A DNA stretch of 64,000 nt from contig JAPTOF010000003.1 of assembly GCA_028554755.1 (NCBI GenBank), positions 2,584,501-2,648,500 on the forward strand, in the 5' to 3' direction. Source of the DNA: Cordia subcordata (lineage: Eukaryota > Streptophyta > Magnoliopsida > Boraginales > Cordiaceae). Both the position numbers and the translations under genes were made by a program. The notes beneath the pieces were generated by a model. The model had not been told where the DNA came from. It saw only the letters and a program-made list of their open reading frames with translations, and searched no databases. This document shows, piece by piece, positions 50,289 through 61,094 of the stretch; within the stretch, counting starts at the first letter, position 1; each line of letters starts with the position of its first letter.

Positions 50289-53200
50289 TCATCTCTCACC
50301 CTCTTCGTCATCTTCGCTGTACTCACTCTCGTTGCCATCATGTTCCTCTTCTGTCTCCTCGTCCTCTTCTGATCCGTTCTCTGGAATAGGGTTGTCGTTG
50401 GCTACAACAGCAGCCCTGCTAGCCCGACTCCTTTTCAAGACTCTCACTTTCAGGCTCTTTGTTGTATCACATCCTATCCATGAATCGCATATCAGATAAC
50501 AAGCCAAGTTGTAATTGCCTGCGCCTGGAGCTTGGAAATGGCCAATTACAAGTCGATACCCACTCCTGATCTTATCAGCAGCCTCCCTTGAAGCAGCACT
50601 AGTTTCTTCTGGAGTAGCTCCCATTGATTCCATTCTGTCCTCAATTGCTTTCGACGCAATGGATAGGGCAGCGGCTTCATCCATAAAATTAACCTTTTGA
50701 GATAACCAAACGTTATTCGCGTTGGGATCTGCCAACAAGAACCAGAAATTTTCTTCCTTGTGGAATGGATAATAAGGAGCATGGGGAAGAGCACCAATCA
50801 AACCATTAGGACGTTTGAGCATCACCCAGGCCTGAACTGTGACAATATCACCCTCTTGTATACCCTCCTCCCCCTCGGTCTCACAAGTAACTTCAAGTGC
50901 TGTTCGAGGCATAAATTCTAGGACTTTCTCCACATCCTGCACTGCAGCAGCCGACAAACCAGCCACCTTGGAAAGAAGCTCACCACGTTCTTCTTTTGTC
51001 ATCTCCTGGAGTTCTTGGAGTGTCCGTACCTTTGCAATAAATGACGAGCAACAATCAGAAGGTGACACTTCCATCAAATAAGCTAACGAGCCAAGTACAA
51101 GCAAAATGTTGAAGGCTAACAACAGAATTCTCTTACTCACAGAAAACCAAGGTTAAATTTCAAAAGGCACTTAATTTCAAAATATAGGCCCAACACTACT
51201 GTTTGGTATTATTTCACCAGAAACATGTTAGCTACCTTATGTTCCTCTTGTCTGTGTTATTTAGAATGCAAAAACAGGAAAATATGTGTATGTAGAGATA
51301 CACTTAGGTAGGAGCTAAGAATTTTTAACCTCAATTTCGATTGAGATTATAAGATACAAAAGCATAAAAACATAAAAATTGATGCTGCTACATTTAGAAC
51401 TTTGCCAGACTGATTAGAGGATTTGAAGCACCGAGCTCCATTAGGTCGTTTGCACAAAGGGAAGACACTTAAACTATCAGTTGCCAAAAGCACAACCATT
51501 ACCCTCGCGCAAATACAAAATCAAGATAGAAAGGCGTAGCTGCAGTGGAAAAGTTTAGTTCTGACCTTATGAGATAATTTTTTTACGATATCATCACTGA
51601 AATGTGGAAGCTGTAGAAAAGGAGCAACCCCTTGGGTAAATCCTCCAGTTGCCTTCCGAGCACTAAGAGGAACTGCCTGCATTATGAAACAAAAATATAG
51701 AGAAGATTTGTGTGCTTAAATTAGTCCAAGGGTTAAAGATTATAGTATGCAAATGATTATATTTTGAAGGTAAAACCTTAATGTACAAAGGAGGAAAAGT
51801 TGATACATACATGGCTATTTACAATTCAAATAACTTAATAATTACTTGATCTTAGACCTGTACAATAGACTGTGAAAGCTCAACCACTCCTATTGCAGGC
51901 CTCAACCAGCCATGCCCCTTAGCATTGCGTGGTACAGTTGCCATCTACATCCAATAAGTAAAAACTTGTCAAAGAGAGTGGCAGCTTGAGTATGCATTCC
52001 TCACAAAGAAAGAAAAGAAAAGGAAAGCAATGTCATCTTCAAGTTACATAACATAACACTAAACCACCAAAAGAAAATAAAAGATTCAAATAAAGATGAA
52101 GAAGAAATGCAGAGTAATTGCAAAATTTAAGTATACACCGTAACGAAGGAGTTAATAACTCAGGCACTATAATGCTGGGAATTCCAAGTCAACTATGAGC
52201 GCTATCCATAGAATTACTATTATCATAACTTGCTAAAATTTATCTAGCATCATTACTGCAATCACAACATGGTGAAATTTACCTAGCATCATTACTGCAT
52301 ACTTGTATGTTTTACCACCCAATATGAGGGAAAGTCTGTGTAGTTTTATGTTTTATTGACTTCATATTCTCATCTTCTAATAATGTGTGTACTCTAAATA
52401 GATAAAGGTCGCTCAATACAATATCAAGTATTAAAGAAAAGCATTTCTAAACAATAAAGATGGGAGAAAAGAGTGCTAGAGAAAACTCATATGGTCTAGA
52501 TGAGATTTCAGAGCAGCAGTTCTTGAAAAATGAAGATCTAAGGGGCATTCAATTTGTGGAGATTCCTCATTTTGTTGTTTCTCCATCAAGATGTGGAGAT
52601 GGTTTCCCTATTTATTTTCTAAAAACAAATGTAGCAAGGAGAGAATAGTGAAATGAGAATGCGACATATTGTGATGCCAATCGGATAGCAAAGAGTTCGA
52701 GAAAATAAGGAAAACTACAGTCAATACTCTTTTCCAACTTCACTTGTAAGAAATACATATTCCTTTTCCAATTTATCACATTTCATGACACAGTATACTG
52801 TTTTAACATGCTATGGTTCAATTTTCCAGGGAAAAAAAAAGGGAATCATAATATACACAGAGAAAACACATTTAGCAGAATAGTTATCCAAAATTAATAT
52901 GAATTGCTTCGAAGATCTGGGCTCTATATTTGTCATAATATTATTTTCCCAGGCTCAGACATCCTCTTAATGCACAGACAGGTACTCACAATTTATTTGA
53001 AAAGAAAAAGAAAAAAGAAGAGCAAGATACTTCATCTAGAATGTTTTGCTGAAGCAGGTTTAGGGTCATAAACCAGCTAGGATAAACTAACATTTTTATC
53101 TCACAATTGGCAGCGAAAGGAACTGGACATTGAAACTATAAACTAACAAAAAAGAATACCATAAAATTGAGGAAAATGCTAGAATTGGCTCTCGTCATAG

Positions 53201-55376
53201 AGAAACTGAATATCTACAACAGAGTTTCATAGCACTGTACATGATGTACTCGGAGAGTTACCTTGAAAAGCTCTTCAAGAAGGCGAGGTGCAAGTTGCAA
53301 AATGTGTTTTAAGTCTCGCTGCAAATCTGAGGATAAAGCTGCTGTTTGACGGGTTATATGTGCTTGAGTCAACAACTCTGCCTGAGACAATATTGGCATA
53401 TATATAAGTTTCATAATACAAATATGTTTCAGAGAAAACATCTTCCATCTATATGGTTCATCTCCCTTGTGGGTTTTACCTTAATATTGGTTGGGTGTTG
53501 CTTCCAAAATTTTGCTTGTTCGCGTTTAATATTCTTAAGATCCAAATTTAACTCATTCTTTACTTTTGTGAAGAGATTTTGTAGGGGTTCATCATCAGTC
53601 CTTCGAACTGGAATATCCATAAATTCAGCAGCCTTGATGAAAACATCCATGACTTTGCTGGAAGTTTGACAAAAAAAAAAAAAAATCAGATGTCAGCATA
53701 AATATCACTCACTAATACAAACAAGACGACTAGTTTATAGCCAATAGATGATATTTGAAAAGTACTCTTCTTTCACATTGTAATTATGGAAATATGTGCA
53801 CCATAGTAAGATCCCACCTTCAGCTACCCACTGGCATTAGCCATTAAAATTAGAACCACCTCATCAAGTCAAGGCTGACATTTAGAATTTGAATTTGAAA
53901 ACCAGTGTGTAAAACCAGGTATTACAACAGAGCAAACATTGTAAAGAACAATTTTCTTCCTTTCCTTTTCTTGAAGATTTTGACAAACGAAACTTAAATC
54001 ATTTTGATCAATAAAATAATATACAAACACAAAGATGTCAAGGTGCTTGTCTCATGAGATGATAGATATATACCCATGGCACTGGAAAATTGGTCCTCAA
54101 CCTTGCCCCAGAGAGAAAAGAAGAAGAAAAGAAAAACATAATAAGAAAACCTCACAGCAAGGATAAATATTTACCCAGATTAAAATCAGCAACTGTACCT
54201 TGGTGCCAAGGAAGGCTTCATTAATTGGAAATAGGCTAAGAGAGTTTCATGCCTCACGTAATTTCCAGAATATTTTGATGATCGTGATAGGTATATGACA
54301 CCAGCCACTAAAGGCAATAAAATACAGATTCCAACAATCCAACTTAATAGTATCCCACTCGATACACCATTATTATTTAGCAAAAATTCAGGAAGAGCCA
54401 TTCCTATTTGAAAACCCTGCATGAATTAGTTTTTAAGCTTCAAAAATCTAAGTATTTCATACGTGCAATAATTTACTCCATTCCAGATGAATAAATAGAT
54501 ATACGAGGTGTCCTAGATGAATAAATAGTACCTGCCTACCATCTGGGTGCCCATATTTCTCAAAATTTTCACGCGAAATAGGATCTGTGAGAGCCTGATA
54601 AGCTTTCGATATGTACTCCACAAAATACTTATGAGCGTCTGAAAATGAGCATTAAATGGTCAGGAATGATTCAAAATAGCATAACTAAACTGAATAACAA
54701 GATGACTTTCAACCTGGGTCTGGATTTTTATCAGGGTGATACTGAATAGACAGTCTTCTATATGCCTTCTTTATTTCTGAATCAGAAGCCCCAGGTTGTA
54801 ATCCAAGGATGCCAAATGGTTCGAACACTCTAATCTGTAAAAATAGCAGAACAGCAATCTTATTGAGATACACCTTACAATCATTTGAATTAATCATATA
54901 ACATATTAGTTCAAATAAAAAGAACTGTAGATACATGATATGTTAACCAATCCGAAATGCAGACAAGCTATTAGATATGATACAGCCTACATTACCTCCT
55001 GACTTATATGTTTAATGTAAGAAACGAGGAAAAACACGATGATCCAAAGCAGAAGCAGAGTGAAGTTACTGCATGTTGCAAATTTGGAGATCTGCTAATA
55101 GCAATTCCAAGATATTAGTTACAACAGTGTGGCCTTACATAGTCAGGTAGGGAGGGGGGCGTATAAATAATAACATGAGGATAGGCTCACCCGCTTAAAA
55201 GTGGATTCATGGTATTTCCCTGATAGAGAGCAGGCAGAACATTGACAGTGGATGCTCTTTGTTTTCTTCGAGGCAGCACGGAACAATTTCAGTATGGAAT
55301 AAGGCACTAAAGGTATTGCAATCACAGACAAGATGAAAATAGGAAACAATGCACTATTTTCTCCCGAAGTAGCCAT
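50289..55376 (-). CDS. ERDJ2A: ERdj2/SEC63 ER translocon J-domain protein
   Basis: Ten exons (55191-55376, 54996-55091, 54714-54834, 54532-54638, 54199-54416, 53480-53657, 53262-53381, 51858-51944, 51566-51676, 50289-51029) join in frame to 654 residues. Three membrane segments are visible (about residues 9-30, 69-88, 190-214). The J domain between the second and third has [17 protein letters not shown], the HPD at residues 127-129. A Sec63/Brl region follows ([73 protein letters not shown]), then an acidic tail ([12 protein letters not shown]). The known role is recruiting lumenal BiP to the Sec61 translocon; ERdj2 is essential for pollen function in Arabidopsis. The tail is shorter than in Arabidopsis ERDJ2A (about 687 aa). 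A 5' UTR intron lies upstream. Confidence 0.97.
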
Positions 55377-55385
55377 GAGAACCTT

Positions 55386-56397
55386 CTGCTAAAAGTTACA
55401 GACAGACTCAGCACCTGAACAAATTTCAAAGCATTGATCAATAATGGGACATGGACTAGCAAAAATCAGCTGCCACTTTGAACCACAAAACATTGACAAC
55501 CTACAATAGAGACACTCCAAATGCTCCAAACATGGAAATACAAATTTTATTATAACTGAAGACAATCATCAGTCGTCACAGTATTTACACCGCACATGAC
55601 GGTCATACCCAATGCACAAGGCTCTCCATCTAATAGCACGGGAAGGTAGTCAACCAATACCAAATATACAACATGTGAGTCCTAAAACACTGCACCGGGC
55701 ACAAACCTTTAGCTGTGACTAAAATTGCTTTACAATGCAGATTTAGACTTAGTAGCCGAGACTGATAAGCCACGAAAAATTTATCAATTACCCACAGTAG
55801 GATCAATGTAGCTACAGAAAATAGCTTCATAAAAGAACCGATTGAAAGGAGATAGCTACAAAACCTCATATATATTCAAAAATCAAAAGAAACCCAATAA
55901 GAAAATGCAGCTCACCCAATATGAAGCAAACAGCATTAAGACAAGTATCATATCCAACTGTAAATAAATTTTAAGCCCAAAAAAAAAAAAAGATTAAACC
56001 CTCTATAAATCGACAACCAAGCTACAATTTTTCAAATTGATATTCCAGATTGGATGGTCAAACCAAAGTTCAAACAATTCCCGAGTTAAACGTCAAAATC
56101 TCTTTGTATCCTGAAAAATTCTACGTTGCAGAAGACGATGCAATTGATATTCGATTGCTAAGAAGACTATGCAAACAGTCTCAATGGACGCCCAAATACA
56201 ACCCACCTAGCTTGAATGCTTCCAACTGAAATCAAAGTCAAAATCCGCGCAAGATTGACTAAAAACCACAAAATTCCATGTCACGAGAAAAGAAAAACAA
56301 ACAAAAAAGAACAAAATGGCTTAGAATTATTCTGTTCAACACACAAATCATTGCATTAGCAATCAAAATTGTACAAGATTTGCATGTAAGAGTAACC

Positions 56398-56431
<34 letters not shown>

Positions 56432-56437
56432 ACTTAC
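55386..56437 (-). other. 5' UTR intron of ERdj2
   Basis: The acceptor (TTTTAGCAG) ends 9 nt before the ATG. A perfect GTAAGTAC donor lies at 56430-56437, preceded by a short GC-richer leader exon (from 56438 upward). There is no other coding sequence in the interval. A (TA)n(TG)n microsatellite at about 56399-56430 sits directly inside the donor. Leader introns near the promoter often raise expression in plants; that effect here is inference. Confidence 0.7.
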
Positions 56438-56846
56438 TTGGAGCCGGGAACTGAAGGTGTTGAGTACGGGGCGCGAAGGTATGCGTTTTCTTTGATGCTT
56501 TTGATGTGTTTCAGATCCCGTAAAATGTCAACTTTGATGCTTTTCCAACTTTAGCCCCGGTGTTGAGATTTACTGTCCCAACTCCGAAATTACATGGGTC
56601 AATCTGTCCGAAGATACTGAGCATTTATTAGAAATTTATCTACATAGGATTAGTTGAATTTTTTTGATATCACATCCGTGTGGTTACTCCCTAAAATTAA
56701 GTGCCTGACATGTTGTGTGTCTAAGGGAGGGCGTCACAAACTTGGTATCAGGTTTCGACTTAGATGGCCTGCATGGAATTTGTGTAGATGGGAATACATT
56801 CGCCTTTTATTGCTTTAAAGTGTTATACGCATTTTTACTAAGTTAA

Positions 56847-57078
56847 AGGTTCGTTTGGATTGATATTTTTTAAAAATATTTTTTTAAAAGTTTTTAAAAT
56901 ATTTTTTTTTTAGAAGTTAAAATTTTTTATTTTAAAAAAAATTATATTTGAATTTTTTCAGAGTTTCAGCTTTTTTAAAAGCCAAATCTAATTGTTATTT
57001 CAAATTTAATGTAATTTTTTTAGGAAAAAAAATACTTTTCTCTAAAAAAAAAAAAAAAGGTCAATCCAACATAGGTCC
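56847..57078. mobile_element. Tourist-like MITE, copy 3
   Basis: 232 bp with TAA target duplications (56844-56846, 57079-57081). The left end AGGTTCGTTTGGATTGAT pairs with the inverted right end GGACCTATGTTGGATTGACC. The interior shares TTTTTTAAAAGCCAAATCTA with copy 1, in the same orientation. Confidence 0.85.
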
Positions 57079-57081
57079 TAA

Positions 57082-59667
57082 TTGTTTTATATGTTGAGGA
57101 AGGGCTGTAGCACAAAATGTATTTCTAAGTAATTGCCCCATAAATCCTATATCCATCTATATGAAGAAGACGTAAAGGAAAAGGCCAGTTCTAGTAGCAA
57201 TCAGGGGGATGGCATCTTGCTGTGCTCAAGGAGCACAGAGAAACATGAGCAATATTTGAGGAGCTAAATATTTATTTGTTATGCCTATAAGATTAATCTT
57301 GCTCACAAATTTGGAGTTGAGTTTGGGAACATTACTTGTCACTCATCTTTGATAGTTAAAAGCATAGTCACGTGGTTGAAAAATAACATTGTTTTTAGAG
57401 CTATTACACTTAATCTTAGAGTTAAACCTACTAAAAAATAAATATATATGGATATATTTACATATGTATTAATTTAGTGTATTTAACAAGCCTCCACAAA
57501 TGCAAGTCTAATTGGTACTGCCCATATGATAAATGGACGAGAATGGCAAGACTAATGAAGTTCCATCTCTTTCGCAAATAAATGTGAGTGCAACATACTC
57601 AAGAGCCATATGAAATTTGGGAAGGATGACATATTCTCTTGTCACATGATTGCATACATATATAATTTATGTTTTTCATTCTATCAGTTGAACAGAGGAG
57701 AAAATCATTGGAAGAACCCACAATAACAATATTGGGGGACTTGATATTTGCCAACGCGCAGAAACGAGGTCATTCCCTTGATCATATGTAGAGATAAATC
57801 CTTTGCCCTAATTGATTATGAATGAATAATTGGATAGGCTATCACCCCAAGATGATCATGGTTGGAAACACAATCCCAACAAGAAAGGTCCTTGAGCTCA
57901 CAGTCTATAATATGGCAAAAAAAGAAATACTGAATAGTGAGAAAACTGAATTATCACATCACCTTATGTGTAGTGATAACTTACTTAAAATCTTATATGT
58001 GAATAGTACTTGATATATTTCAGTTTTCAATCTCTAATAGCATATTGAGTTACAATGTCATCTAAAAATTTACACATGATTTCTTGGATGAGCAAAAGAA
58101 AAATCTATCATCTGGAAAAGTACACAAGAAGGTTTTTTTTTTTCATTCACAAGAAGGCTTCTGGGAAGATTTATATGAGAACGTGACTGATTATAGGATT
58201 AAATAGTCCCTTATACATGTACACAGAGAATGCGCCACATGTCCTAAGCATGGACCTAGCTGGAAAATAATTAAATGCCTCCTTAAAACAATTGGTGTAA
58301 CACAAAAGAATGCCTGGGATGTGTGCCTCGAACCAAGAAAGCCACTCTCGCACCAGGGGTCTCAAATTGTCCGGGGAGAAAGTCATTATTACACATGATA
58401 AAGCCTTTCAACCTCGAAAATGTAAGAGTGTAGTGTTGCAACAACGGTGACACTCTAATGAGCATGACATACTTACATTGAGTCAAGAAGAAAAAGTAGA
58501 GATAGAGAACAGAACGAAATTGATGGCCGTTAGGGCAAGAACAATCTAGTTTGGCTATTTACTTCCACAACTTCTCTAGATTCAATAGAATTATCTACTG
58601 CAAATTTACAAGTCATTTTCTTTCACTCATCCAACTGTCTAGTTTAATTTATCAACCTAAATGATGAATAAAAGAGAAATTTTTATGTCTCACCGAATCA
58701 CGAGATTGGTTTACTCTAAAGGTGCATGCTAGGTTTGGAATACTTTTTGGTTTACTCTAAAGATGCACACCAGATATGGAGTACTTCTTTTGAGTCTTAA
58801 TACCGAAATATGTAAGAAGCTTCTCCATGAGAAACGCGATCATAGTATAACTCTTCATAGGAGATTCATAAGTGAATCACTTTCAAGGCCTCTAGGGACC
58901 TGATGGATAGCTAGGTGACCCTCGACTTAACTCAAGAGTGGTGGAAGTGGTGGCCATCACATCATTGATCTCCAATATGAGCTATAAGCACAATTGCCGT
59001 ACCTTTGCAAAAGTAAACCATTTCCAATTATTTTTGCATACAATTTTCCCGAAGAATCTTTTGCTAACTTGAGTATCGGAGTTTACTCTGGGGGAAAAGT
59101 CCTTTCTATCGTTGTCTTTCTTCTAGATCTCTGATAATTGGAATAGTTCTAGTGAACTTTGAACTTCGAACTTCATCAATAACTCCTGACATTTTGAGCG
59201 TATTACTAGAGATACTCATGTCGAACTATAATGACAAAACGTGGAATTAAATGAAAGAATTATAATTTACACAAGTGCAACTTGTACACGTGTGTTTTGA
59301 GTAGAAAATAGATTGCTCAACATCACCCTAATGATGCCTCGCCATGCTCCACGTTTAACCGCTTCTCGTTTTGCTCCATCTTTTTTCGCCCAGTAAACAC
59401 CACCAAGCATATCGAGTTTTGTCCTGACCTGCATTTGTAGTTGAGATTTTTGTGCTTTTTAGGTGACAAGATACCAAAACAAAAGGAGTTTCTACCTTAA
59501 GGTTATGAAGTGGAAAAAAGAAAACTTTGAGCAAAAGACAAAAAAAAAAAAAGAGGGATTTTTGTTTTGGTACACAGGTGGTGCCAGGAATTAAATCTCG
59601 CTTGCCTTATTATTTTGGAGAGTTAAATTGACTTTTAAAGCCTAAAAAGCCCATCATAGAAAAAATG
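57082..59667. other. Intergenic DNA, no gene recognised
   Basis: Moderately AT-rich with no repeated structure that I could define. A short near-duplicate GGTTTACTCTAAAG(G/A)TGCA occurs at about 58709 and 58750, indicating a local duplication of about 41 bp. Confidence 0.4.
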
Positions 59668-59937
59668 AGGGTGTTTGGAGTCTGTTTATCTATAGAAAAC
59701 TGGAGATGTTTTTTAGAAAAATTTTCTAAAAGATAGAAAACATAAATTTTTTATTTACAAAATAAAATTTTCAAAATGAAACTTGGAGAACAGCTTTTCA
59801 AGTTTTCCAAATAATAAAAAAAAAAAGAGGTGGGGTTGTTTTTCACAGTTTTCTTTAATAAATTGAAAAGAGTTTTTCACTTATTCTCTATTGAAAACAC
59901 AGCTAAAATTTAGGAATTCTAAATAGATCCAAACTTC
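59668..59937. mobile_element. Probable MITE near NDUFA5
   Basis: The left end GTGTTTGGAGTCTGTTTATC and the inverted right end GAAGTTTGGATCTATTTAGA are imperfect inverted repeats around an interior rich in TTTTCTAAAAGATAGAAAAC-type sequence. A related end (inverted: AAGGATCTGTTTACTTATAG) occurs at about 60725-60755, so a second partial copy or a larger element of about 1.09 kb is also possible. No clear target duplication. Confidence 0.5.
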
Positions 59938-60840
59938 GATTCCTCTTATCATCAAATTTTTTTTTTTTAAATTCATTTAACGCTTATCTCTTATCTACAA
60001 TAGGTTTTCCTTTCTTTTTTTTTTTTTACTTTATATTTATTTCTTTATGTATGATTAATCATGTAACTTTACTGCTCTTATTATGGGAATTATTTCACCC
60101 TCTATCACTTTGGTAGAGAAAACAACCAGGTCTAAGAAAATTATAATGACTACTCGAGAATATTTTATTTTGTAGTATCAAATTTTCTGAAGTTGATAAG
60201 AGGGCTTTTATTTTATTATTTGTGACTTTTTTGAATGGTGTATGAAATTTTGAAAATAAATTAGCTGGAGCCCACTCACAAGATCTTATTTGAGACTGGA
60301 AATTTTTTTTTTTTTTTTTTGGTTCTTAACTTCTGGCATTCATTAAAAATATAAAAAGTTCCAGTATTATATTACATTAAATATCATCCAAAACAAGCAA
60401 CAAGACTAGCGGACACCAGCATTAGTTGATCTTAGGAAAAAAAATCATATATAGTGAAGATATCATTTTGATTTTAGGGGAAAAACCATGAATACATTTA
60501 TAAACATGGAGGCAAATACTCGTTTTTTCTATCACATATTCTTTTTTGGAGACATTCTTAACTTCAAAATATTTAAAAATTATTAGCAAGTAAACACATT
60601 CTCTAGTTTTCTAAAAGAAAATTTTCTATTTTCTATTTTCATTTTCAACAAGTGAATACGTTTTATAAGTTTTCCATAGAAAACTCTGAATTCTAGTTTT
60701 CTAAGAAAACTATAGTTAAAAAAACCGAAACAATTTTCTATAAGTAAACAGATCCTTGGTTCTCATTGCGAATTACGTAATTAAATACATTCATCACTAG
60801 GGAACTCCATTGTCCATGTCGAGCCGAGGACTTTATATTT

Positions 60841-60978
60841 TGGGCCCAATGAGCCAAGCCCAGCCCATTAGAAGACCGGGTTTGCGAACTTGGGCCCTGG
60901 GCTGCCTAGAGATGCTACTTTGAGGGTTGAACCAAGTTTTACACATTGGACTCTTCCAAAGAGCCCAAACAAGGCCCA
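60841..60978 (+). promoter_or_regulatory. Cluster of site II elements in the NDUFA5 promoter
   Basis: TGGGCC/T motifs in either orientation occur at 60841-60846, 60843-60848, 60857-60862, 60862-60867, 60891-60896, 60898-60903, 60962-60967 and 60973-60978, immediately before and around the presumed transcription start. Site II elements, bound by TCP factors, are known to coordinate nuclear genes for plant respiratory-chain subunits, cytochrome c and ribosomal proteins. This fits the gene downstream. Confidence 0.8.
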
Positions 60979-61094
60979 AGTGGAGGTATCAGCAAGTAAA
61001 ATCAGCTGAGGTCAGTCTTTTTTCACACAGTCCGCTGGGATTATCCAAGCAGCTTCAACTGAGTCAACCCAACCGAGTCGAACACCGGCGAAAA

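Noticed and set aside
60927..61094. N-terminal extension of NDUFA5
   Set aside because: The frame is open, but plant NDUFA5 starts at MFLRRVA, and the extension overlaps the promoter site II elements.
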